Shown here: positions 36,742 through 47,749 of the stretch, piece after piece
How positions within the stretch are numbered: position 1 is the stretch's first letter
How the letters are laid out: every line of letters starts with the position of its first letter
Source of the DNA: Marisa cornuarietis
Lineage: Eukaryota > Mollusca > Gastropoda > Architaenioglossa > Ampullariidae
Direction: 5' to 3'
DNA length: 64,000 bases
NCBI GenBank assembly: GCA_004794655.1
Contig: SMMW01000618.1
Span: 1,922,001-1,986,000 of the forward strand
The notes under the pieces: model-generated
Seen by the model: the letters and a program-made list of their open reading frames with translations, nothing else
Databases searched by the model: none
Told to the model about the DNA's origin: nothing
Translations under genes and position numbers: made by a program

Positions 36742-37480
36742 CATGCTGCCCGGTGACCGGACACTTAATCCTCGGATACTTAATCCCCGGACACTTCATC
36801 CCCAGACACTTAATCCCCAGACACTTAAGCCCCTAGACACTTAATCCCCAGACACTTAATCCCCAAATCGCGACACAACACTCAAAACTGCTATTTTGTG
36901 AACTATAAATATTATAACCGTAAGAGAAATGTGTCGCGTGGTAACTCTGGGTAACTCTCGTAAGCCTGGTTCGCAGTCTGGTCGGTCACCAGGAGCCCCT
37001 CCTCACAGTGGCAAAAAGGCAGAAACTTAGGTACTTGGGACACGTCCTAAGGCACGAGGGGATACCCAAAGTAGTGTTGCAGGGTACGGTCGAGGGGAAG
37101 AGACGCGTGGGCAGGCAGAGGAAACTTTGGTTCGGCAATGTGAAAGAGTGGACCGGTTTCCAGATGAGCGATCTGCTCGGGGTAGCTGCCGATCGTGCGG
37201 GGTGGCGTGGGCTTCTGAGTCGGACCCTCCAGGTGTGCACACCTACGATAGGTCCGCCTGTCTTGGTCCCTCCGCTAAGACTGGGATGTTATAAATGTTG
37301 AAGTTAAGTATTATTTGAATTTGAATTAAATTTTTCCTTCACTTCATAATTTTTTTAGTTGAAATTTCATTTTGAGGATTTAGTGTTTGGGGATTAAGTG
37401 TCTAGGGGATTAAGTGTCTGGGGATTAAGTGTCCGGGGATTAAGTGTCTGGGAATTAAGTGTCTGGGATTCATGCTGCCC
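36742..37480. mobile_element. Foldback-type element with inverted 15-bp tandem-repeat arms and LINE cargo
   Basis: Left arm (36752-36868): about seven tandem copies of a 15-base unit, GGACACTTAATCCCC with variants. Right arm (about 37380-37470): about six copies of the reverse complement, GGGGATTAAGTGTCT. Each arm holds one matching longer unit (CCCCTAGACACTTAATCCCC), so the arms are related inverted repeats. The element is bounded by CATGCTGCCC at 36742-36751 and again at 37471-37480, an exact 10-base direct repeat that fits a target-site duplication. The interior carries a LINE fragment (36975-37270). The structure resembles foldback or MULE-like elements, whose duplications are about 9-10 bases. 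No transposase is present. Confidence 0.85.
36975..37270 (+). mobile_element. LINE ORF2 C-terminal fragment inside the foldback element
   Basis: The plus strand reads KRQKLRYLGHVLRHEGIPKV, then VLQGTVEGKRRVGRQRKLWF, then GNVKEWTGFQMSDLLGVAAD and AGWRGLL. The series LRYxGHVxRH, LQGTxEGxRxxGRQRKxW and NVKEWTGxxxxDLLxxA is the C-terminal signature of RTE-like polymerase ORFs, the same clade as 26470-27040. About 95 codons are open without interruption, which is notable for captured cargo. Confidence 0.88.
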
Positions 37481-40400
37481 TGGGGAAACCACTTGCAGCC
37501 CCAGTTCCTGCTGCTGATGTAGATCAGTCGTTTCTATCCGCAAGCCTCAACAAAGTCCTGACCTGTAGTACCGACACTGCAGCTATGTAACGAGTTAGGG
37601 TCACCCTGAGTTGTCAGGTAGTATTGATCGATGGTGCCGCGGACTCCGTGTCGCACGTGCAAAAGTCAGCTTCACTTCTCAGCAACTTTTCAAGATTTCC
37701 ACTAATTACCGGCAAAAAAACCAAATAGCTTGCAGATTTTTACTATGCACCGGATTCGAAAGAATGTTGTATAAGGAGCTGTGGGAAAAGTCGGTGGCGG
37801 TTGGTGTCTAAAGCGCCTGTTTCTACAGGTTCAAATCTTGGCTTCCTCATACCTTTTTCTGGATATGACATCTGTTCATAAGGCTGGCTACGTCGATTTT
37901 CTTCGGGTACTTTGGGTTCCTCTCCTATATTAAGCTTTAATCATGGTCGCGACCCTACTCTGAATAAAGAAGTCAGAAGTCTCCTTTAGTAATGACAAGT
38001 ATTTATTTACTGCGGTACTTAGAAGTCCTTAGAAGCTAGACGCAGGATTTGTCTGTCTGTTTTGAAAAAGCGGGTAGCCTAGTGTTTAGAACAACAGCAC
38101 CCGAACTTAAAGGTGCGCGTACATGCCATTTCGAAACTCGTGTCAGCGAGGAGGAGGAGGAGATGCTCCAACACCAGCTGCATGGCCCCGAAATAACACT
38201 TCACTCCCACCCAACCCCCATATCTTTCGATCGCAAGGTCATGTGATTACCTTTGCCTTTTTATCAGTTTTTTGTCAGTTCCCATGTTTGAATATCTATG
38301 GCCGAATATGGACATTTTAAAACTGTATCTCTTTCAAGAAACTAGATTGGTTCAACCAAAAAATTTCAGTGATAATTGGTATTAGCACCGGAAGTAGCGG
38401 CCACGGCTGGATTAGAAGAAAAAAAACTTGGAAGAAAGTGCTGAAGATAATATCATTGACGTAGTTCCCGGCCCTTCGGGGAAACTAAGAGAATGGTAGC
38501 GAGCTGCTCACACTCTAGTGTTTAAAGTGCATCGCGACTTTGCAGTACAAGGTCAGCTGGCGGACCGTTGTACGGTGTGAGGGTGACCCTCGCGCAAGTT
38601 CTGCATAATGTCCTAACAATATGAGAAGTCAAAGCTTAGGGCTATTCCCCGGTTAGTGCAATCACCCTACCGCCACAAGCTCCCCTCCCGTGATTTCCAT
38701 GAAGCAAGTTTTCAAAGAGCACACGGCAGGCCTGTCGCCCTCGCAGTCAGGGTTGGCAGCTCCAAAATCACGATCTGATCGATTCTGGTGGTGGTGTGCG
38801 GCTGGTTTGCGGGCCGCCACGCGTGGGTGGGGAGCCTTCGGACCCACGTAGGCCCGAAGCAGTGCGTCGGCCAAAGATCGATAGCAACGGAGTTCCGCGA
38901 CCCACACCCCAGTCCTTCTCTAGCGCGCTCGAATGGTGCGGGGGAGGTTTGGGAGGAAAAGGCAAGGGAACGAGCAAGAAAGAGGTCGATAATCATTATA
39001 TCAGAGCCTTCGTGCTTAGAAATAAGGGTGGCTTGAAATCTAGCGACCGTACTCGACAAGAGCCGAGATCCATGAGTAGAATGCAAGATGCATCTTTTAG
39101 CACTTTAGCACTTTTGTGTCAATTTCATATTTTGCTTTACTTTACATCAGAATAGAATACTATAGCCCGTAGACGACGCACAGTAAAATAGAATTTATTT
39201 TGCATTTGCACATATCCGCTACAAATATCCACCACATAATATCGAGTAAATGTGTAACTTTTTGTCTTAAAAATACCGGTAAATACTGACACCATGGATA
39301 GTTCTATTGTCTATCTACAAAACATGGCCTCTAGTACACATTGTAAAGACTCACCTGAGCTCTATTTGTACTTGATGGTATCGCTTTTATGATAAACTTA
39401 CGTTCTTAATGGAGCATTGGTTTAGGTCACATGATCTAGCAGTTTTTCAACCCAAAAAAGTCCAGTTTTGTTGGCTACTGCCCAACGTTGATCAGATTCG
39501 AGCTATAAATGGGAAGATTTTGCTTTATAGACAGTTTTCTTGATACTAAACTATGTATTCAACTCTACAGGTTGATGTGTATCAAGGCCGATTCACTGCA
39601 CCTGCGCACTCCACAAAAGGACGTGCTTATAGCCTCTCGCCAGAGACTTTATTAAAGAAAGAAGGACTAGCAGCTCAAGATAACTTGCGACGCGCATGCG
39701 CTGGACTAATTCATTGCTTCGTTTTTTCCGGTTTCACTTTACACAGTGTGTGACAGAGCTACTGTCGTAATTATTTTGAGATATCTGTGTGTGAAGATAC
39801 TAAGTGATCTTTTTATAATATGAAGTCTGTTTTAATATGTTAAATAATTTGATAAGATAAGCTAACACAACGTACGATATGAATGTGTTCAAAACAACAT
39901 GTTAAAAAATCAATAAATAAGGATTTAAATGTGTTACAGAATAAATGGTACGTTCCTTAGAGCCTTGGTCTGAATTAATGCTGAATTAAATTCATTAAGA
40001 AACGATAAACTCGCTATAAACCGCTTTCTGTAGCCACTCAGAAAGACAATGAGGTAGAGAGTGAGAGCTCTCGCTTGCTGACATAACCATCTTCTTGACT
40101 TTAAAGTCAATACATATACTACGATACAACGCTCTGTTTGAGCAAATATATTTTACATTATGATTCATATATATATATATCAAAGCATAATTTCTAAGAA
40201 GATTTCTTCAGTATCCAAGGATTCTATTATGCTCCCGGGTACAAAACAAAGAGACCGGAAGCTGCCTGTCAATAAGTTAAGTGGACAGGAGTTGAGTCAG
40301 CGCTGGCCCACTACGCGCGCGCAGTGTTGGCTGTCCTTTCCTTCAGTGTTTCTGCTCTCGCAAAGTACCCAATCTTTATTGGACTTCCAAAAGCCTTTCA

Positions 40401-40894
40401 TGGCCATTCTGAATAGGAAAAATATGTAAAACAGTTTGAGGAAGTTCGGCAGAATTTTTATATGACGGTTATATAAAAGCTTTCTCAAACAATGCCCCAC
40501 ATTCGATCATATGTGTCTGATTAAGAAGATTCACACACCAAAACCCCTGATTTGTAGAGAGCGATCCTTGCAAGAACATCCCTTATCTCTATGTTCCTGC
40601 AGTTAACAGTCTCCACCTAAGGATTTCTCGTCTGCCAGGTCATTCGCGGCGGCAGGCAACGTTTCTGAACTCTCTAAAAATCATCGTTTAATCACAGGAT
40701 CAGTTTTATAGCGATTTTTGCTAGATTGTTGTCTCCAGTCGATTAAGGTTATAGCAGAATTACGGGGCCCTCATTACTGCTTGGCACTGACCTACTTTGA
40801 GTACGTTGTTGGCGCACCTGCGCTGAGCAGTTTTATTTTTTTCCAGAACCATATAAATTTAAAATACCAGCTAAGCTAGATTAGCTGGTAACAA
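37481..40894. other. Noncoding stretch
   Basis: No gene was recognised. There is a GC-rich patch at about 38690-38960 with overlapping open frames on both strands but no domain. A perfect GCGCATGCGC palindrome (NRF1-type) lies at 39692-39701, downstream of a 66-codon frame at 39553-39753 that matches no family. Confidence 0.4.
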
Positions 40895-41190
40895 GGGCAT
40901 GTATGTGCCGCCAGCAAGAGCTACTATGCTACCCTTCAGTTGCATGTCTTTGCTTCCAAGGAAGGCACGCTGATTCTCAGAGGCTGGGCATGTCTATGCT
41001 GCCCCTATTTTCATGCCCCCATAGACGGGACGTCTGTGTTGCCAGCGAGGGCATAGCTATGCTGTCGCAAAAGACTTGTCTATGCCGCAACAGCGACATG
41101 CTATGCGGCCACAAGGACATAGATATGCTGCAACAAAGCCACGCTGCCAGTAGGTGCTGGTATATGCTTCCAGTAGGTGTTAGTGTACAC
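40895..41190 (+). repeat. Degenerate ~30-bp minisatellite (CTATGCTGCC...)
   Basis: Words of the type GGCATGTCTATGCTGCC, GGCATAGCTATGCTGTCGC, CTTGTCTATGCCGCAAC, GACATGCTATGCGGCCAC and GACATAGATATGCTGCAAC recur every 25-35 bases. The array is strongly decayed at its left end. The 115-codon Cys/Met-rich frame over it is a product of the repeat. Confidence 0.75.
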
Positions 41191-41624
41191 TGCCCTCGAG
41201 ACGAGAGTTCTTATGCGTTTGCAGCAGCTGCAAGCAAGATAACTCGCTGATGTTCCTGTCGGCAGGTGCTGCCTGCTTCCCGTCTTTGATGTGCTGTCCG
41301 CCTTGCTGCGCGCAGGCCTCCTCTTCCCCATGCTGCCACTCATCCCCTTTTTATTTTGCTGCAGTCGTCGCAGGGCTCATCACTTTCCTTGCAGCCAGGG
41401 GGCGCCAGAATGGCATCTGGCGAACAAATGTTTTGGTGGTCGATGACGCCGCTGAGGAGCGTTGTCATGTCGGTCATTTTTCAAACCAAGCGTTACCAAG
41501 GGTCTCGAGAGAAAGTGACTGAAACCGATTATCGTCTCTTCTGCCTGTGGCTACAAGATTTACTTATTTATTGCTCTTCGTTAACACTATTATTTTCAAA
41601 GGGTTTGTATTAAAATAAATTAGA

Positions 41625-41735
41625 AGAATAATGACAGGAATGACGACAACGAGAAGAAAGACGATAACGATAATGTCGGTGACGACGACGAAGAGAACGA
41701 TGACAGCAATGACATTGTCGATAAAGAAGAACATG

Positions 41736-41766
<31 letters not shown>

Positions 41767-41790
41767 AGAGGAGGAGGAGACAGTAGAGTA
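41625..41790 (+). repeat. GAC/GAT-rich simple repeat
   Basis: Interrupted GACGAC/GATGAT triplets end in a pure (GAT) run at about 41738-41766. It lies about 240 bases upstream of the acyltransferase-like coding start. Poly-Ser and poly-His frames on the other strand are artefacts. Confidence 0.9.
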
Positions 41791-41984
41791 ATAAACATTC
41801 ATTAGTGATGGTGTTAGCCTATGATCCTCTGTTGAACTTTGGGAGAAAGATAAGAAACATTATAAAAGTAAGGAATTGGGAAGACAGATCGCAATGTTAA
41901 ACAGTGACATATCATACTAACGCATGCAGTCAATACCAACATTTTGGCATCACCCTCGACTCCGCTCTGATCTCATGTTGCAGC

Positions 41985-42011
41985 ATGGCGGCTACCATGA
42001 AGTCAAGGTGA
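41985..42011 (+). promoter_or_regulatory. Short upstream ORF before the acyltransferase-like gene
   Basis: ATGGCGGCTACCATGAAGTC... encodes eight codons and stops at TGA 42009-42011, 16 bases before the main start. The context AGCATGG is favourable (A at -3, G at +4), while the main start has C at -3. If the transcript begins upstream of 41985, this uORF could dampen translation. The transcript start is not known. Confidence 0.3.
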
Positions 42012-42027
42012 TGGAAGCCAGAGACCA

Positions 42028-45000
42028 ATGGAAAAGCCTGGTAACCATGGCAGCGGCTGCGAGCGACCAGCTAGACCCTCTGGCACCACATCGTACCCAC
42101 GCAGCGGCGGCAGCAACAGCAGGAGCAGCACTATCACCAATACCAGCACCACCAGCAGAGACGGTGGTGGAGGTTACGCAAAGAGTGTCAACGTCAGGAA
42201 CACCACGACCACCACCACGACCAGTGGTGGTAGTGGTCCCGGCGATACCAGGCTACACGTCGGAGGGGTTGTCGTCCCCGCGCTGGACTCTAAGCATCGC
42301 GCGGCGCCGCTCGTGCCGGAGCGGCAACTGGGGGGCAAGGTGACGAACGTGTTTCCTGTAGCTGCAGGCAGTCTTCAGGATGCGGTGCTGGCTGCCGCCA
42401 AGCTTCAGGGGTGGCCTTCTCAGAGCATATCTGAGGAAGTGCGTTACTCTGAACCAGGGGCTTCCGCTGGGCGAGAGAGAAACAAGCGGACTAAAGGCCC
42501 AACCACCAGAAGCCAGTCTGAAGGCCCGTCCGTCCCCAGGAGCCAATCAGAAGGTCCGCCTGGCCGACGAACTTCGAAGACGTCACAGACGTTCGGCGAG
42601 CAGACAGTGCCAAAGGTCACGAGAGCAAGGACAAGCAGTGGGAGCATATCAGGGGAGAGCAAGCCAGTCAACAAGAGCAGTAATAACAACATTGCCACTG
42701 CCCGAGGAAAAAATCTTAAAGCGCCTGATAACACGCAGAACGCTTCTTCTAAAGCGGCGCACCCACCTATGAAAAAGTCGCGGTCAACCGAGGCTCGCGC
42801 GCAGAACCATACCAAAGATGGCAGCCAGGCGCTAAATTCTACCGTCAATAATAACACCCAAGGTCAGAAAACGCCGCCCAAACTGCAGCGCAAACTCTCC
42901 CGGGGGCACACCGTGCATGACATCAGCGAATACAACCCTCGTCAGGAAGCTTCCAGAACAGATCCAGACAAGGACAAGCAAACTGCTCCTCAGGGGAGAT
43001 TACCGAGCCAGCATTACCGAACTACGGACGACGTGAGTGGGAAAACTTTCACGCAGAAACCGACGCCGACAAAATCGGTGTTATCGGACATCAGCAACCG
43101 TTATCCTCTCTCCTCAACGCCCTGGTTCCCGACGTCTGTCTCCTCGCCGCGGCTGTCATCGGCCTCGTCGTCGGCAGGTTCGTTGTTGAAGCCACAAGCA
43201 GGGGCGCTGCTGCCCTTACAAGTGGCGGTGCCTGAAGCCGGCCAGCAGTCCTTCTTCTCCTTCAGCAGTGTGCCCAGTCTTTCTTCTTCTTCGGACGACG
43301 TGCAGTCGGAGGTATGCGTGGATCTGCCAGACTACGCTGAGCTGCCCTCCATTCAGGACGATCACGCCACGGAGCGTGACCTCGAGCACCAGGACCTACA
43401 GGTCAAGGTCGACTTCCCGACAGCGCCCTACCAGAGGCTGCGGCGGGTTGGTAACCGCCGTCACTCCGCACCGTGCCGGTACGCGCTGGAGACGATCCTG
43501 GTGCTACTGGCCTCACTCCTACTCTTCGTGCCCATGTTGGTGTTGGTGCTGGTGCTGGTGCCCGTCAGCCTCCTTGTCAAATGGCTGTGCAGCCTGTGCT
43601 GCTGCTGCGGCACGCTGTGGGGGCGCTGCTGCGTCGGGTGCTGTCACACGCACCTGTCCGCCTCCGAGCGCCTTTGGGTGCGGGATGGGAGTAAAGGCGG
43701 GGGCCTGGGTCGGTTGGCCCCGGTGGCGCAGAGCGTCGTGGTGGTACAGCGCGGCCTGAGCATGGAGCGGCTGCGCCACCTGCTGGACTCGCGGCTGCTG
43801 TCGCTGGAGAACCGCCACGGCCGCCGCGTCTACCCCCGCTTCACGCAGCGTGTCGTCCGCTTCGGCTGCGGCTACGCCTGGGTGACGGACGAGGCCTTCT
43901 TCATTAATAACCACGTGGTCGGCATGCCGGGTTATATAGAGAGTCTGGAAGACCTTCAGGTGAGGATCTAGAAACTTCTTAATCTCGTTCTCCCCGGTGG
44001 GAGAATTTTTTTACCCAAGCCGAAAAGAAGTGTCAGGTAGTGGGACCGTATGGAAAAATCTGTTTTAAAAAAATTCAGGCTCAAATATTTTGCTGAGCAC
44101 TGCTGAATAATGTTACCCATCCCTAAAGAAGGTAAATGACTGATAATAAATCCTTCTCAAGTCCATATATTTGCTTGGCTTCTTTCTCTCCTTAGTGATA
44201 ACAAAATAATAAATGAACGCAAAGTAACTGTAAAACCTGAAAGCCAAAAAAAAACCTTTCAACAAAATGAACTGACACCGCATAATCATGTTCTACCAAC
44301 TGCACTACAGCAGCATGGACACTACAATGTTTAGCTTAGTTAGATTGACTGAGATTTTCGGTCCTTTGTTTCTCTTCTTAGAGGGGTTAGGAGGCTGGCT
44401 TTTCTCTCTTCGGTTATACATTATACATGATACAAGTTGTCATAAAGAATATAGCATGAAAAGAATCACACACGCACAATTTACGCTCGCTTTCTCTCTC
44501 TCTCTCTCTCTCACACACCTCCACACGTATTCATGAACAGCACCAATGATCAGCTAGTACAACTATTCAGTCCATTGACTTGTCCGCGTACAGTATTTTA
44601 ATTAATCATGTTGACTTGTCCTTCAGGATCACATTGCCAAAATGGCATCTGAGCCGCTGTCGCTGAATCAGCCGCTGTGGGAGGTTCAGGTGCTGCACAA
44701 CTTCCGCGAACCACGCGATACAATCCTGTTGTTCCGCATGCACCTGGCGCTGGCCGACGGACCCTCTATGATCCGCATCCTGCAGCATGCCGTGGTCGAT
44801 GCCCAGAAGCTAACGCAGCCCAAGGTGGGCTTCGGGCTGGAGGCGGCCAATATGTCCCCACTCAAGGCCTTCTTCCTCGGGCCGGTCACGCTGTGCCGCC
44901 GCTACCTGCTACTCAAGCGCGATTTCAACCTTCTTCACGGTCGCCACGTGCATCCCTGTGGCGAGATGGCGGTGGCATGGTCTGAACCCTTCAGCCTCAG

Positions 45001-47692
45001 CGCCGCCGTGAGGGTGAAACAGGTCGCCCGGTGCACCCTCAGTGAACTACTCATCTCCATCGTCGCCGGGAACATTCGGACTTACATGCAGGTCAACGGG
45101 GTCAGGCACCCTTACGACATCACCTGCGCGCTTCCCATCGACTTCAGGTCAGATCTCAGCACCACGACCACTACCACTACCACTACAACCAGCAACAACA
45201 GCACCAGCATGGGATCCAACACTAGCAGTAGCGCAAGTACGACCAGCACGGAAGTGGGCAACCACTACAGCCTGGCCGTGGTGCGGCTGGCCTCCAACAC
45301 GGAGGGCGCCATTCCGCGCCTGTGGGAGACCAAACTGCAGCTGGAGGAGTTTAAATCCTCGCCCGAAGCGGCCATCGTGAGCGGCGCGCAGTGGTTCACG
45401 TGCTGTGTTCTGCCCGTGGCCATGTTCCAGCGGCTCTGGCACAACATCTACGGGCGCTGCACGTGCCTGGTGTCCAACCTGGCGGGACCGGAGTGCGCAC
45501 TGAAGCTGGACTCGCGGGAGATCAAGTGCATGATGTACTGGGTGCCGCCTTTAGAGCGAGTTGCCATCACCATCTCCTTCCTGACGTACGCGGACCAAGT
45601 CAGGATGGCCGTCATCTCTGACCGCTCTGTTCTGCCCAACCCGGAGCTGCTGACCCGCGACTTTATCTATAAGGTACATCTAATCCTCAAGGTAGAATTC
45701 AGTGACTGTCTTTGGAAAAATTTTTTTCTTTTCTTCTTTCTCTCTCTTTACTACATGCGTAATAAGGTATGCTTATTTCACATTCCATGTGACTTTATAC
45801 ATAACGGGCGTTTTAGATACGTTATTTCATTAACCACTCCTTGCATTTATCTAAGTGACCTTATTCAAATTTTTCCATGTGCACTTAATCCATATTTCGC
45901 TTCTATTTCCTCCTAAAGAAGATGTAGGCATGCGTGCGTGCGTCGGTATATGCACTTGTATGTATCTGTGCGTGCGTGCAGCTGGAGACAGTCTCGAAAC
46001 TCCTGGCCCACAGACGAATCCCCGGGGAGCAACTGAACAGCCGCATGGAGTCCATGCATCTTCTGTCCAGCTACACGCTCGATGATCTGACTGCAGAACA
46101 GGTCGGTTGATAGTCTCGCGTTGGGGAAAGGGTTAACAAGGCGTGGTCCCCTATCGCTTAAAATGAGCTCCATTAGGGTAAATAAGGACTCAGTGTTATC
46201 TTCTCTGTTGTAGACTTCCCCATCCCTTAAATTCTAGGGTTGGTAGATAGGAGAGGAAAATAAACATGTGATGCGAATGATAAGAAACAAAATCTGGCCG
46301 CATTCCATGACACAGAAAATACAGCCAGGCGTCCCCGTTGTGAATACATTAAGCGGTTTATGGAAACACCAGACAACATGAAAGAGTCTAAACTCCTCGC
46401 GATGACCTCTTGTCTTTCAGAAAAGCGTTAGCCATTGAGAAATTTGTTACTATTTTTAGCACCGAATCTGCGTAATCGTAAATATTCGTCTTGTAACCGA
46501 GATCTCGTTCGAGAGGTTCTGGAAAACACTTGCTCTCAAGACCGTGATGGTGTTATTGCTGCAGCCTAATTTTCCGCTTCAGTCTGCACCCTCCCGGTTC
46601 TATCGCTGTTCACCACAGGAAAGTGACCTCGTTTTAAGATAACAGTAGGGTACAGTGCTAGTTAGAGGAGTATAAAGAAAGAATGTGAAAGGTCAGGTCC
46701 CAAATGTGTCGATAATAGACTGGGTAATATTGCTGCCATTAAGTTGCTGCTTCTTTGGAAATGTTTTTATTTTATTTGGAAATGATCCTCTCCAAACTCA
46801 TTTTTTATTTTACACGCACGCGGTTGCGCGCACACACACACTCTCTCTCTCTCTCTTTCTCCCATAAATAATACACACAAAGGGGGAGGGGGCGGCTGCA
46901 TAATCATATTCGCGCACACGCAAAAACTAAACCAGACACAAACATTCATGCACATACTCCTAAACGCATTCTCTCTCACACACACACACACACCCTGAAG
47001 TGTCACTGACGGCCGAGTGCGCGGTTCTGTCAGATCCAGCTGCAGATGGCGCTGGTGCAACAGGAGCTCCATGACATGAAGCTGCAGCTGGAGGCGGGCT
47101 CCTCCCACCGCCTGACGGCCAACGACACACAGCTGTGCCAGCGCATCGAAAAGCTGAAGGAACGCTTCCGGGAACTGCTTCTGCACCTCCGGAAGCGACG
47201 TGCAGCCGAGTCCGAAAACGCCATCATCCTGTCAGAAGAGGTCAGAGGTCACGGCGATTGTATGGATGAGCGGATGAGGAAGAGAGTCATCGAGTGTCAA
47301 AAAGCAAAGTTTTTTTAATGTTATTTTTTTGTGCTGTTGATTTGGTCGCTTGGTTCTTTTTGATAATTGACAAAAACAAAGACGTGTGATGTTGATGACG
47401 ATGATTCGCAAGAGAAAATGTTTTGTTTAGTAGACAAGTGGGAGTAAAAGTTCTAAAAAGTCACATTTATCTCCAAAGTAAAGAAACCAGTGACAACGAG
47501 ACAAAGAATGATGATGATGAGCATGATGACGAAGATGATAACAACGACGATGACGATGATGATTTGAAAGAGAAAATGCTTTCAAAGTAGTCAAGTGCCA
47601 CAACAATTAACACTATGATGATGTTTTCACCTCGGAGAAAAGAATGAATGAGAGACAGACACAATGACTTAGTGGCTATGAGACAAAGAAGT

Positions 47693-47749
<57 letters not shown>

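Noticed and set aside
36986..37242. Minus-strand frames opposite the LINE fragment
   Set aside because: The plus strand carries the recognisable LINE C-terminal motifs.
38662..39155. Open frames on both strands of a GC-rich patch
   Set aside because: Mutually overlapping, no domain, no splice signals.
40895..41190. CRISPR-like array
   Set aside because: Units are degenerate, have no unique spacers, and the DNA is animal; it is a minisatellite.
41924..42343. 139-codon frame overlapping the acyltransferase-like start
   Set aside because: Ala-rich shadow of the real frame; no splice continuity or domain.
42253..42857. Minus-strand frames opposite exon 1
   Set aside because: Antisense openness caused by GC-rich codon use on the coding strand.
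43268..43759. 163-codon Cys/Trp-rich alternative frame in acyltransferase exon 1
   Set aside because: Out-of-frame shadow of GC-rich coding sequence.
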